Positions 10,481 to 23,854 of a DNA stretch of 64,000 nucleotides are shown here, piece after piece. A program made the position numbers and the translations under genes. Every line of letters starts with the position of its first letter. Within the stretch, counting starts at the first letter, position 1. The notes under the pieces are model-generated. The model worked only from the letters and a program-made list of their open reading frames with translations, did not search any database and was not told where the DNA came from. This DNA is from Pegea sp. RAD2-039. Taxonomy: Eukaryota > Chordata > Thaliacea > Salpida > Salpidae. The stretch spans positions 1,302,001 to 1,366,000 of the forward strand of contig JAQGEQ010000363.1 of NCBI GenBank assembly GCA_034620365.1, given 5' to 3'.

Positions 10481-13400
10481 TATTGCTTCTAAGTTCTACA
10501 AATAAAAACTTTTTTGTTATAGAACAGAAAACTTATAAAAGTCTCAAAGTATTTATATAGAAGAAAAAAATCCTGATATACTCTTAAAACATTGTTTGAT
10601 ATATATATTTATATATACAAATATTATAAGTTTTATATTATTGTAGTTTTTAAATTTTTTTGATCTTATTTAGTTATTTATTTCTAACTAATTAATTATA
10701 ATTTTGTTAAAGAGTATCACATAAATTTGCATAAAATAATAAAGTTTGACAAAAATGCACAAAAATAATAAATTTCTATAAGTTTGACATTTTTTATAAT
10801 TGTCAATAAAGTTTTTTAAAACTATAATTAGTTATTTTTAGATACTAACTTTAGTATTATTAAATCAAACAATTGAAGCTAACTATAAAACTATAAATCA
10901 ATACACAGTTATCTATATCACGAATCTTTAAATATATTATTTTCCTTTCTTTTATCAATCAAATCATTCAAGAAACTAATAACATGAAGTAATTAAACAT
11001 GAAGTAAATTTAAAAAGGGTTTTGATTACAAGCTTTCTAACAAGTTATTAACAAAACATCTGCAAACAAAACAAAGATAGTTATAAAAGGATTCCTTTAA
11101 GAATAAGATGAGCTCATATTTGCTGTGATGGAAGTAAAAATAGCAAAAAACTATATAAAAACTAAAAAAGTATTTTATTTTGAAAGAAAAGAAAAAACTA
11201 TTATGTAAAACACTTTATACATTAGAAAACAATAAAAGTGGTTTACTTTAGTATGAGAATGCATTCATTAAAATAGAATACAAACTAAGTTGATGAAAAT
11301 TAAAAAAAAAGCATTACAAAGAAGGAGGTATGTATAATAATTGAAAAAAATAACAAACAATAATTACAAGCTTTTTATGTTACTTAACAAAATATTTTTT
11401 GATAACTCTAAAAAACTTTTAGACTTTACAACTATAGCAGTTTAAAGACAAAAACATACATACAAATAGTGACAAAACTACAAGTTATAATAAATAATTT
11501 TAGACTTTTACCAACTACCTCGTTGCAATCTGCTAACATTTGATTTTAAAATCATTATAGGGAATTTTTAAATTCAATACGGGGTTAAACCAGTAGGAGC
11601 ACATTAACACGTTTTTTTTATTCTGAAAAAATGCTGTTTTGATTTTCTTTAACTGGAATCGACAAACTACTGTTTAAAAACTAAAATTATTCTTACCAAT
11701 GAAAGTTGATAACAATTTACTCAAAATTTAGTTATAAGTTTAAAAATAAATCAAAAATTTTTAAAAACCTTCCCAAAACAGGATAATAAAAGAGAGGTAG
11801 ACAACATTTCGAACTTAACAAAAAAATCGACGACTCTTTAATGCATAGTTCAATGAATGACTGCCTACTGAACGACCTAAACATTAGATTCTGATAAAAG
11901 GTTTAAACATCTACCTAAAGACGCCCCAATAAAGACACTCTTATGTACAAACGTAAAAAATGAAGGACTCACTTTCTCGACTCACTTTTTCACTGTACTG
12001 GGAAAGAATTTAAAAGACAGTCTAAAAGCGAATAAGCGTTGAATAAAAAGAATCCAAATAAGAATCTGTTGTTAAGTAAATCACTACAATCGAAGTAGAT
12101 ACTTCAGTAGACGGGTCACTGACCCCTGCTTTCTTCGTCCATCTGGGCTAGAGTTTGTTGGGACATTCATTGCTTAAAGTAACAGTTTCTACTCTTGAGA
12201 AAGGTCGAAGAAAGAAGAAATGTCAGATAAAAAGAGTAGAAATCGTTCTTACTCTCCTGGCGGACGCGAGTCAGCTGCTCTTATTCTTCAAGTCTGTTGA
12301 AGACACAAACCATAAAATCTTCAGTAATAAAGTCACAGAGATATCTAATGTATGCTTAGAAAGTTTTAGTTCAAGGGTACTATAGAACCTTGTATTTTAG
12401 CAGGTTAAAACTTTGTGGAGACAGATATTGTGACTTACAAAAAGAAAAATAATAAAGTAAAAGTTATCGACTCTACAACACTAGCGGTAACTGTGGGTTA
12501 AGACGTAATACTAACAAAATCCGACAAAGTAAAGAAGTATAACATCCAAGAAGAGATTGGGCAAATGAATATATGAAAACAAGAACATTAAACTTATAAT
12601 GTTCTTGAGGAGTGCCCTAGAGAAGTGTTTTAGCTTCAACACCGTTAATCTTGGAAATTGGACTCATAGCTGCATTTGTAGGTGTACAGATGTCTAATTT
12701 TATATTTCTAGGCGTATGTTTAACGAAGAAAGGACTACGAAAATCCCTAAAGTCGACCCCTTTGTAGCTTAACTTTCAGAGAAGGTTATCATGGAAGCAG
12801 AGAACAAAAGGTGATTTTTACCGACGCCCTGGGAAAACTACTACTAATTTTGGTCATATTCTTGGGTACTAGTACAAAAACTAACAAGAAGGTCTATAGA
12901 TAAGTGGGTAATTCATGAACGAAAAGGTAACCTAAGGTTAATTACAAAATTTTTATTTTTGATAGTCTAATTTTTAAGTTATTCTGAGAGTGTGGACTGC
13001 TTTAATACTTTTATTTTAAATGATGAAACAAAAAATTTCTGCAGCAAGATATTTCTTATTCTAATTATTGACTTAAAAGATCAAACTACGGATTTTAGTG
13101 GCTCTGAAGCTTCGAAGATTTCAGAAAGCTTCTAGTGAGATAGAAGAGTTTAATTTAAGTTATGTCAATCGGTAAAATTCCTGCTCCATTATTTTCTAAA
13201 TGCATCGTGAAAATATACTCAGTTTTAACATTGATTATTTGAAAAAATACACCGATCTAGCTGCTGCATTATAACTAAATGATATATTGTAAAATACTTA
13301 TTTAAACCTCAAAGATTTACTTATTTTAATGATTCATCTTACGAGCTTGTTTCAAAAAATATAATTCTGTGACAACAACTATTTCAAATAGTTTTTAAGA

Positions 13401-15570
13401 CAAAATAAATGAGATCAAGTTTATCTATTTTTGCTAACTTATTTTCCATTTGAAGACATTCAAAGTTACAAGTAAGCTGGTTCAGAAAACTACTGGTATA
13501 AAAAAGATGAAAATATTTTTAAGATACTTTGGCTATGAAATGATTTTAGCTATGTCTTTTAGTGGATTTTTATGATATTTATAAACTTTATTTAAAAGAA
13601 TATTTTAAAGCATTCACTTTCACAAAATCAATTTGAATCAGTAGTTTATTGACTATTGATACTATTGATTACCAAAGTTTATTGATTAGACATTCTTGCT
13701 TAGCTAAGAGTTACTGGCTTTAATATTTAATATTTAGCAAACTACTTTTAGGCCGAATTAACTTTTTACAAGATATTTGTCTTTAAAGTTGAACTTAAAC
13801 AAAAGTCAAAGTTTTTTTTTTATCATATGATAGCACATATTTTTTTGATGATTAAATGAGTTTAATATATTTTCAACCTAACTTATATAGAGTATTCACA
13901 GCAAACCGTTGTAAGATTACATATAACTTTTAAAAGAAATATTCTCAAGTTATCTAACAAAATCTAGTGATTATAAGAAATTAAATTTTTATATGGGTAA
14001 TCAGCTTAGTGTCTTCTAAAGTTTTTACAACAGTATAATAGTCACTGATAGTTTTCAAGGATTGTGAAATAAACTTTTTCTATCTTACAAATAGTTTTAA
14101 AGTAATAAATGTGGAGAAGATTATTGCAAAATAATCTATAAAAATTTTGGGATTTTAAGTGAATGTATCAAAAAGCATTAACTTAGTGAGATAACATGAT
14201 ATTTAATCAATTCAAAGCTTAATAAATCAAAGCATTTTTACTATTATTTGGGTCAAAAACTACTATTAATAAATAATATCAAATAATCAAAACATTTATT
14301 GATTTTAATCAGCTATGTAAATTTTTGAGAAGTTTGCATTGATTTGGTAATTTTGAATATAGAACTTTTGTATTTGTATTTTTTGTTCATCTTGACAAAA
14401 AGAGATAATCTTTAGTTCATCAGAATTAGTATAACATTAAATAATTTACTATATATTTTTCAAAATTAGTAAACACTTTTTAAATGTTTCTACTGGAAAA
14501 AAATACTTCTTCAAAGTTAGATCTCATATGAAAAGTTAATTAAAAAGCATTTTTTTATTTAGGTAAATCAAATAAATTTTTGTCTAACAATCAGAACATT
14601 TGCGTGAACCTCCTTAAATCGTATGAATTTTAGTGAACTATTAAAATTAATTCGTCCATTTTAGGTGAGTTCTTCATGGGTAACAATTATTTTCATTGAT
14701 TTCTACCAATTTTGTTTATTTTTGCTGGTTTTAATTATTTTATTAAAGCATTGCCATTATATTTCGTATCGTTAGTGAATAATTTTTAATTTGTTAAAAA
14801 AGAGGGAAATCTGTTTTAATTCTGTTTTTTTGGTTAAACGATAAAACACATTTTTGATACGTTTTGTATATCTATGTTTTCTATGTAACCTTTCACATAA
14901 ACATTACAATTTATGTGAATTGCTGGAATAACTTTTTTTAATAGTATTTTATCAGTATTTTTAAGAAATTTTTATTATTACTTTGAATATTCATATATAA
15001 GAGTAATGATTATATATGATATAATAAAATATATTTTATATAACTAGTTTAACTTAACAGATTTTGTATTTTATACTAATTTTTTATTTCTTAAATTTTA
15101 GCCTAATATGTTACATGTAACATTTTAAGATATTACTTTTCTAAAAAAGTTTGAATAATTTGTGCATACTTTATTACATTATTATATACTATGAATAAAA
15201 AAGTATTCCTTCATAACAAAAATTATACATTTTTGAGACTTCTAAATAAACATTTCATTATCATAAATTTAAGTCAATAAATAATAGTTAAATATCAAGA
15301 GCTTTACTTTTCTATAACTTTATTATAAGTTATTTAAGATGTTGGAATCTTTCATCTCCTATATGCCATATAATTCTAATGTAATTGTTTTTTTAGTAAT
15401 CTTTTAGTTTAATAAGCTAATAGCTTTATACTTTTTTATAAATGAGTTATTTTATACTTTTAGATATTTTGATTTTAATTATATTGAAAGTTTATGTATA
15501 AACTTTTTTTGTTGATAAAAGAAAACTTATTTGAATTTCTACTTTGATTTAAATTTATAATATTACCAGG
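10481..15570. other. 5 kb without a recognisable gene
   Basis: AT-rich sequence between the starts of ORC2 (-) and POLR3C (+), so both promoters lie at its ends. I found no exon chain on either strand. The only structure that stands out is the GC-richer island described separately at about 11820-12960. Confidence 0.5.
11820..12960. other. Compositionally distinct island of unknown nature
   Basis: The stretch is visibly richer in G+C than its flanks and looks like old coding sequence, but no frame on either strand stays open with usable splice sites. The best is a 76-codon frame at 12155-12385 with no family resemblance. A hand count over about 11881-12960 gives TA above AT (about 97 to 71) and GT+AC above TG+CA (about 134 to 103). 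This is the reverse of the bias I count in control lines of this window. It also contains the palindrome GGGTCACTGACCC near 12113. I cannot assign it. Confidence 0.35.
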
Positions 15571-18302
15571 ATGTTTTTAAAAAAAGGATTTTTGGCTAAA
15601 GAAGCTCTCATTGAGCATTTTGGACAAGTAGTTGGTGATGTTGGCTTATGTTTGATAAATAATGGAGCAAGCTCTCTAAAAGAGATAACCAAAATAACAC
15701 AATGGAAATCGAATCAAGTAAAATAAATTGAATAAATTAATTAAATTAGTAAATACTTTTAAGAATTAGTTTTAAATTTTAGAAGTCTATCAAAAATAAT
15801 GTCTTAAAAATTTCTAAAGGTCAAGAAATCTTTATGTGTGTTGATTCAACATAATTTTGCTTCATTCTTTGCTGGTGGTGGTGTGAATGTTGCCAAATAT
15901 CAAGCTAATGTTGATAACATGGTGTTGATTACAAGTTATCCTAAACTGATTTTCATTTCTCGTGATTTATATGGTGAAGAAGCAGAATTGATCATTGAAA
16001 AATTGTTGCAAAATGGAATGGTATGAGCTTTTACGAGTATTTTGATAATTCATTGATAAACTGTGGACTTTTTTAAAATTTGTCAGAAACTTCTATCTGC
16101 TATTTAAGTTGTTTAGGAAAATCATATAAATCTTTGCCATTTAGATGAAATTAACTCCTCTTTTCAAAATTGTCATGGAGTTAGTTGGAGATCCTGATGA
16201 AGACCAAAAAAAACTTTTTATTCGTGTATACTCTGCATTTAAAGATTTATTAAAGTACAAATTTATAAAAAGGTAAAATAAATTTTAAAGTTTTTAAAAT
16301 AAATGTTTATTTGATATCTATTCCTGTTAAGAGATTTTCAACAGTTTAAAAAGTTTTTTTTTTATTGATGAACATTTTTTTTATTTATTTTCTTGACTTT
16401 TTTATTTGTTAGAAAGGAGAAATTAGTTGAAAATGAGAACACAATTATTCCAGTTTTTCATACTGATCACTCGTCATTTATTGTGCCAACTATTTCTTTA
16501 GAAGGTTTGTTCAAATTTCTTGTTTTTTTATTTATTATAAACAAATTTTATTTTAATTTCTTTGTTTTTGCTACCAAACATTTCAATAAAATATTTATTA
16601 TAAAAGTTCATTAAAAGAAAATGTCTGAATATAGATGAACACGACCAATTTAATTAATAATTGTTAATAATAATATGTTAATTTAAAGATGTGATCAGTT
16701 TTACTAAAGAAGAAGATGAAGAAATAGGAGTGAAAAGCAAAAAGCCTCGAGTAAAATAAAAATGTTGAACAACTTTTTGTATGAAAATTTTCAACTGCTT
16801 TTTATAGATGTCAGGCAAAGAAACAGATCTCGATTATTGGGCGATAAATGAAGAGCGCTTCAGACTTCATATCAGAGACCAAATTGTTGTTTCATCTGTA
16901 AGATCAAGGCATGGAGAAAAGAGTGCAACTATAGTTAATGCAATGCTACAAATTAGTCAACTTCATTTTTCACCAACAAAAGACGAAACTCAGTGTATAA
17001 CTATCCAAGAGATTCTTCCAATAGTTAACCGAACCATTCAGATTAACTTTCAAGTCAGTGTAATCTTTCTTCTGATATTTTTTATCTGTTTTTCTCATCA
17101 GGATATGAAAGAGTATTTAATCATTATGAAAGATGATGAAAAACGAATAGTGGTAAGTGGTGAGTTTGGGTCTGAAGAAACTTCGTTTTGTATCAGCTTC
17201 AAAAATGCTCTGAAAGCAATCGTTGAAACTCATGTGTTATCATATGTTCAACAAAGGTTAGTTGCCAAAAAGCTCTCTTGTCAAAACTGAATTCTTTTTA
17301 ATCAATTTCTTGTTTCACATTTACTGAAAATCAAACAACTTTTTTTTATTGTCTGTTAGATTTGGAAATAAATCTGGCCGAATTATTCGAGTTCTTTTAA
17401 AGAAAGGAAATCTTGAACAAAAACAGATTGAAGATTTTGTTATGATTCCTGGAAAATTTTGCAAAGAGTTGGTTTATAAGGTTTGTAAGAAATCTGATTT
17501 TCTCAAATAAAATTTAACTGATGAGCAGATGATGATCAATGAAGTCATTACTTTAAACGAAATTTCCAGAAGCATTGGACGTAAGCTTTTTGTTTATGGA
17601 GTTGATTTGCCAAATATATCAAGAGGATTACTTGAGCGTTCTCTCATGGTTTGATTTAATGAGTTTAAATGTTTATCTTTTGTATTTAGTTGTTTTTAGA
17701 TATGTATACAATTTCTTTCTACAACTGGACTTTACTAAAATCGAAACTTTTAAATGAACTATTAATTTAATGTAAACATCTCTTTAAATGAAACTTTTAA
17801 AAAATTCCAAAATACAATTAATTTTCTTTATTAGGCTTGTGGAAATAAGATTTTGATACGAAAAAATATACATAATACGAACAAGAGGCTTATAGAAAAA
17901 CAAGAAAAAGTTGAATCTATTAAGGTTTGAATCTTCATTTTGATATTATTTTAATTGACGCTAACTGCAAGTTCAGAAGGTGATGCATTAGTTTGAGTTT
18001 CACTTCGAAGATAAAAAAACAATTTGTTAATTACCTGCTACATCTAAACTAAATATATGATGCTGAAAATATTATTTCTACAAAGTATTGATTTTCAGGA
18101 AAAAATTGATGAAAACGATGAAGACGCTATCAAAGAGATTGAAGACACAATTACGCCTTCTGAACTCAATCAATTGAGAAAGATAAAAGATCAAGTTGAT
18201 AAGACTTTTGAAGCACAAATTAACTATTTTGATTGTGTGGTTATGTTTGAGTACTATTTAGAGTTAATAAAACCTATCCATCGTCTCTTAGAGAAAAAAT
18301 AA
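15571..18302 (+). CDS. POLR3C: RNA polymerase III subunit RPC3 (RPC62)
   Basis: RPC3 is part of the Pol III initiation subcomplex with RPC6 and RPC7 and contacts DNA and the polymerase through winged-helix domains. Eleven exons: 15571-15717, 15820-16020, 16145-16272, 16413-16504, 16689-16750, 16808-17053, 17102-17256, 17360-17480, 17529-17648, 17835-17924 and 18099-18302, all with GT-AG junctions in consistent phase. Family blocks in order are VKKSLCVLIQHNFASF, GEEAELIIEKLLQNG, DYWAINEERFRLHIRDQIVV, TIVNAMLQISQLHFSP, FGNKSGRIIRVLLKKGNLEQ, KQIEDFVMIP and ISRSIGRKLFVYGVDLPNIS, ending in an acidic helical tail. About 510 residues, near the usual 530. A region spanning exons 4-9 has been copied to 23.9-25.4 kb. 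Confidence 0.95.
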
Positions 18303-18908
18303 ATACACCAGTTGAATATTTTCTCAATTTTATATATTTCTTTTTTGAAGCTTTAATTAATCAATTCATTCTTTTAAATTGTAAAGTTTCAGATTAAGTT
18401 GCTTACAGTAGTGTAACAGTAGGTTTTTGTAGTTATTATCATAATCTAATCATCTAATAAATGCAGAGTTTATAATAAGATAATAAGGTCGACAACTTTA
18501 AAATAAGTTTAATGAAAACTTTGAAATATTTCTTATAAATTTAAAAGAGTTTTTGTTATAATAACAAGAATACAATTTTTGTTGAAACAAACTATTAAAT
18601 AGAAACCTTGAAAAGATGAAACTCAGCAAAATATTCAACTGTCACCCAATTTCAAATATACCAGGGTATGTCGCAACAATTATGTGAGGAAAACACATTT
18701 ACGATAGTCCATGGAATGTTAAAAGAATGAAAGTATTTTACGGTGGCTGAGTATTTTATTCTTGGTGTAAATTTGTCTTTAGAAGACTTTTAAAGCTCCT
18801 TGTTTTAGAGTTTGTCTCCAATTGGTTCATTAATTTCACTAAAAAAGATTCTTCTGTCTTAAATATTATCTTTGAAATGATTTTACACAACACACAAGTA
18901 AACAATTA
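18303..18908. other. Convergent gap, nothing recognised
   Basis: A short AT-rich gap between the stop codons of POLR3C (+) and the SLC22-like gene (-). It should contain both 3' UTRs. No other feature was seen. Confidence 0.5.
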
Positions 18909-21900
18909 TTAAAATAACCTGATTTTTTTCACATCACAAATTGTTGTTTTTTTACTTTTATAAAAATTTTCAGCTTCTTCGATACTTGTCATTAATTCCA
19001 CTCCATTAACATTAGGAAACGTTAAGGCAACGACAGCAGCTAAAAAGCCTACATTAATTTAAACTTCATTAGAAAAGTATGAAAAGCTTTGAATGAACTT
19101 ATGAGCATTTTCTTAGAAGTTTTTCGAGTACACAGCGGTGTAGAACAACAGAAATGTTTTTCAATATAATTTTTTTATACCTAGGAAGTTTGTGAGTCAA
19201 TATGTATTCTTAATTCAAATATTGTTTCGTATTTCACACAAAGATCACAGATTAAACAAAGTTAAGCTAAAACTTTAGTGTCTTACCCAAAGTAGAGAAT
19301 ATTACATTTGGTATCCATCTTTTATATTGTTGTAGCAAAATCACAAATGGAGCCAAGATTCCACCTATACCTCCAGAAATTGATCCAACTGATAAACCAG
19401 TTCCTCTGTAGTAATTAGTAATTTATAATAACTTCTTTTACGACCTGGTTTTTATCTTAAAAAACCTTTTTTTAGTGGATAATTTAATTTAGAAATTAAA
19501 ATCTAATGAAGTTTGAATTTGCTAACCGTATTGCTGTTGGGTAGATTTCTGTTGTAAAATTATAACAAACACTAAGCCCAACAGAAGTTCCAAATTTACC
19601 CAATAAAGCCAACGCCAATATAACACCATCTACAGCTAAACACAGCTTAAAAGATTAAACGGTGGCAATTTATAGAAAATTTGCTCATTTCTCGATTCGT
19701 TAGGAGTTTTCACATTCAGTTTATGTAAAAAAAAATTATAAAAGGTGAAAATAACAAATAGTTCAATACAAACTGCTTTTATTATTTTTATTTTTCATTT
19801 GAATTATTTAAACAGTTTAAACAAGTTAGTACAAAGATAGCAAATGAATTTAAGTGAAAACGTATTGTAAAGTAAGTTTGTTAAACGTGGCTTTTTACTT
19901 GTGCTACTTTCAAAGACTTCTGAAATGATTGATGAAGATAATAATCCTAGACTCCCCAAAATAAAACTTCCAAATAATAGAATCCGCTGACCAATCCTTT
20001 TTTGTAGTAGCATTTGTAATATATATGAAATTATTTCAGTGGCCCCATCTGAAGTGGTAAATGAAAACAAAATCATTAATGTAATTGTATTCTTTTTTAT
20101 CTTCTGATGTAACAAAGGTTTACTTGCAGTTTCAAAGTATTTATACGACGGTACTCTAAAGTAAAACTATTTTTTAAATATGTCCCTTTGATACAGTTAA
20201 AGTGAAGATTTTGATTTAGAATAGTAGCCATAAACCATTTTAAACAATTTGGTATAATTATTTTACTTTATGTTTTAAAACATGCTAAGCCGTTTGTATA
20301 CTTGAGTCAAACAAACAAACAAACAAACGAACAAACAAACAAACAAACAAACAAACAAACAAACAAACAAACATAAGAATGTTGATCATTGGTTTCAAAA
20401 GATTGAAATTGTTTAAGGGAGGTAAAATAAATGAAAAACTAAACTCAAAAGAGTGTTGACGAATATATCTCCTGATAATGATCCAACATTCAAAGCGACT
20501 CCATAAAATGATAGAGTGGTGACAAACCTGTTTTTTAAAAGTTTTCATTTTGAAAGTCGATAAAATCTCTATAAGGTCGGATAAAAATATATTTTTATTA
20601 ACGAAAGTAAGAGGCTGATTTGAAAATTCTTTTAAAATCATTTTAACTTCAAAGGTTGTATTCTATGTTTATACAATAAAACTATAACTAAACGATACAA
20701 TTTTCATAGAAAAATAGTTCAAACTTTATTTTATGATTATAATAAAACTTTACGACATCAAAGTAACTAGTTTATCAACTCTTAAACGTAATTACCACAT
20801 AAGAAGTATTTTCATAGTAATTATTCTTATATTGGAATATCTGAACATATCCATATAGTTATTAGAGCTCTGTTTAAAGAAATAAAATAGTTTGAAAATT
20901 TGATTGATTTTCCTACTGATAAAAAAAAGTACCAAAATCTCCATATTTTCTTCAAAATTATCAAAATGTTTTTCATTTATTTCTTTTCCATTAAATCTGG
21001 CAAATGATTCGAGTACCTACAAAAATTGATGTTTTAAAAAAGTAGTTTGTCGTGAAAATGTATCACACAAAAATGAAATTTACATATCATTGTAACATCA
21101 CGATGATATAACCTATCTAAACATTTACCATATTGAGTTAAAGTTTTGTTGAAATTAATTGTTAACTGAAGTTGATTTTTTGATTTGTTTATCTAACATA
21201 AAAGCATTTCAAACCACTTTTTATAAACTATTTGTAAAAATAAGTGAAAATACTTTTTTTCCTTTGTTAACTTTGTTATTTGTGAAAAGCCATCTTGGTG
21301 ATTCGGGTACTATACAAGCAAATAACAGAAATGGACTTCCAACAATAGTACCTGCCAACTGTATTTGACATGAGATTATAAACAATTTATATAACAAACT
21401 ATTTATTAGTGAAATATGTCCAGTGGAACTGATTTAACAGTTTTAGGATGCTATTTTTTCCTGTTTTATTAAGATCGTTTATTCTTTGTTTCAGACAAAA
21501 ACTTGAATTAAATATTTGTTTTTTTAAATGGGTTAACCATGAAACGTAACATTACCATCAAATGATGCCAATTTCTCCAATGGTATGAAAGCCCTGCTTG
21601 TATCATGTACCCAAAAACCACCCATGCCTGATAACCAGTACCAAAATGATCTCTCCATTTAGTAGTAGTCAGTTCCATGACTGTGATTTAAAACTGTTTG
21701 TTAGTCTCTCCTCAAAACGAGCATAAGCAACAAAATTTATAAATTTTTTAAATTCTTAGTATTTTAAATCACAAATTTAAGATCATCAATATTTTGGTAA
21801 GAAGTTCTGAATATATGATTATTTTTTACCCTTTAAACAGCATTTTAGTAAAGCTATAAAAAATTATTAAAGTTGAAAATTAGTAAACTCGTTCAACAAA

Positions 21901-23082
21901 CTTGTTAACTCTTATTAACTGTAATATATCTACATTTAATTTATGAGAGTAAAAGTGTTATTACTATAAATAAAGGTAGCAATTGTAACTCCGTTATCAA
22001 AGAAAGATTCTATAAATCTTAGAATGGTAAAAGAAGTTATTGAATAACTGTAAGCCACTCCAAAATTAGCAGCCAACGCTCCAGCAAAAGCAAAAACACA
22101 AATCGGTTTTCTTCCAAATCTTGAATGTAAAGAAATTAGTTGAAATGAATACTTTTTTATTGAATTTTACGACATTTTTAGTAAAGTTTATTTTACCTAT
22201 CTGATATGTATCCAAATACAGGACAAGATAGTGCAATTCCGATTTGGTACATACTTGTAGAAAGGGCTACCAGATATGCTCGATCACAAACCAAATCAAA
22301 CTAAAATTGACATTTTTAACATTATTGTGTTAACTTTCATCAAGTTTAAATAAAAATGATTTTTGATTATTTGAAACTTTGCAGAATTAAATAATTTATT
22401 ATCAATTTCTTAATTATAGAACAAAGATGAAAACAATTTTTGTTTATTTACTTCTGTAACAATAGTTTCTTCAAAAATACTTTTATCGTAACGATACCCT
22501 TGATCACATCTAATTATGGGAGCATTCTTATCAATACAATTTAAAGTCCCATTACAGTCTGTCAGATTATATCCATATCTATATTTCAAGAATTAAAATA
22601 TCTATTTGACTGTTTGAAGCTAGATTGTTAAATCACCTGAAGCAACGTAGATATTCTCCACTTGAAACATCGTAGGGTGTTGTAAAGTTCAAGATTTCAT
22701 CTTCTGTCAGATTAAAGTTTTCATCTATTTCAGGAAATGCACATCTAAGAAATATTAAAGTAAGGTTGATTTTATTTTGATGATCAACAGTGAATTTAAA
22801 ATGATGTCAATTTATCTGTTAACTTAGATTTTCTGTCATAGGTCTAAAACAAGATTTTAAATACTTAACATTTAGTTACTAAGTTGTAACCAATTGGATT
22901 ATACATTTCATGCTAAGATTAATCTCTTAAACATACCTGTACATAGGTTCATAAGCCACAAAATTGCTTGCAAATAAGTTAAATCCATTAAAAATTAAAT
23001 AATAACAGACCATACAATAAATAATAATCTGTATTTTACTAAGATCACCAATATCTTTCAATAAAGTGTCAAAACCTGCCAT
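18909..23082 (-). CDS. SLC22-type organic ion transporter, paralogue A
   Basis: A plasma-membrane major-facilitator carrier of the organic cation/carnitine/anion type; the substrate cannot be read from sequence. Start is the ATG at 23082 (MAGFDTLLKDIGDLSKIQII). Exons: 22937-23082, 22637-22744, 22452-22578, 22197-22300, 21965-22119 and 21556-21680, then approximately 21264-21358, 20917-21016, 20440-20527, 19885-20047, 19530-19633, 19286-19406 and 18909-19043. Hallmarks are the large glycosylated first loop with FDLVCDR at its end, the MFS signature DRFGRKP after TM2, PESPRWL after TM6, LNVGSLSGDIFVN in TM7, YNFTTEIYPTAIR, and a short cytoplasmic tail. Exons 1, 4, 5 and 6 have the same lengths (146, 104, 155, 125) as in the paralogue at 28.6-33 kb. 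The join after about 21264 is the least certain. Confidence 0.87.
20308..20372 (+). repeat. (CAAA)n microsatellite in an intron
   Basis: About sixteen tandem CAAA units with one interruption (a CGAA unit), inside an intron of SLC22 paralogue A. A frame through it on the minus strand reads a low-complexity Cys-Leu-Phe-Val run and is not coding. Confidence 0.9.
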
Positions 23083-23208
23083 CTTGTAGAGAAGCTCACT
23101 AACGTAAAAGAAAAGTAAATGATATTGTAAATTGAAATCCTTTTAAAGACAATAAGTAAAAAACATTAAAAATACCTTATAAAATTAAAGTAAAAAAAAA
23201 ACCGTTTA

Positions 23209-23327
23209 ACTTCTTGTGTAACCTAAAAAAGTAAACAGAATTTTGAGGTTGGTTGGTTTCTGCTTGAAACGGAATTAAAGAGTTTTAAATTTCTCAATTC
23301 ATGCTCACTTGAACTAACAGAAGGTTA
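23209..23327 (+). repeat. Partial copy of local repeat A
   Basis: It shares blocks such as TGTAACCTAAAAAAGTAAAC, GGTTGGTTTCTGCTT and TGCTCACTTGAACTAA with the fuller copies at 23480-23825 and 24808-25160. It sits just upstream of the SLC22 A start codon and is not followed by POLR3C sequence. Confidence 0.7.
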
Positions 23328-23479
23328 CTACAAATGAAATTCAGAAGTTTATTTATGCAGTTATACATTAACTAAATAGAAAAAAACTGCACACAAACAA
23401 CGAATTATTTGTAAATTAGACCAACTTTACTTAGCAAACTTTATATTTAAATAAATTTTTTACAAGTATTATGCAACTT

Positions 23480-23825
23480 TAATTTTTCAATTGTATTGTA
23501 TCATTGTAGAATAAAATTATTACTCTAATTCTGGTTTCATTCTTTAAGGCTTTTAAGACTTCAATGAAAGAACTTACAATATTTCCTTCAAGATCTTATA
23601 ATTTCAAGAATTTAGCTAATTTATAGAAGTCTATTGATCCTTTAAACAGCTTATGTAACCTAAAAAATAAACAGAATTTTGATGGTTGGTTTCTGCTTAA
23701 AAATGGAATTAAAGAGTTTTAAACATCTCAATTTATGCTCACTTGAACTAATGGAAAGTTACATAAGGCTTAAAGTTACATAACATAACTTGTTCATAAA
23801 TTGCTCAAGCCAACAAAAATATTCG
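23480..23825 (+). repeat. Repeat A, copy 1 (first half of composite module 1)
   Basis: It begins near TTTTTCAATTGTATTGTATC, runs through AAGATCTTATAATTTCAAGA and CTTATGTAACCTAAAAAATA, and ends near CAAGCCAACAAAAAT. It is collinear with 24808-25160 at an offset of about 1.33 kb. It has no coding capacity or terminal repeats. A POLR3C fragment follows directly. Confidence 0.75.
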
Positions 23826-23854
23826 TTCTAAAATTCTTTCGCTATACTGAATCA

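Noticed and set aside
12155-12385. 76-codon + strand frame in the 11.8-12.96 kb island
   Set aside because: No domain, no supporting exons, and other frames and orientations in this island stay open for 40 codons or so as well. It looks like an effect of higher G+C content.
11820-12960. Reading the island mirror-reversed as a definite multi-exon gene
   Set aside because: All three reversed frames are partly open and no consistent splice chain or protein family emerged. I report only the compositional anomaly.
20285-20641. 118-codon minus-strand frame with a Cys-Leu-Phe-Val run
   Set aside because: Partly created by the (CAAA)n microsatellite. Only the piece at about 20440-20527 is a real exon (SLC22 A), and it is read in another frame.
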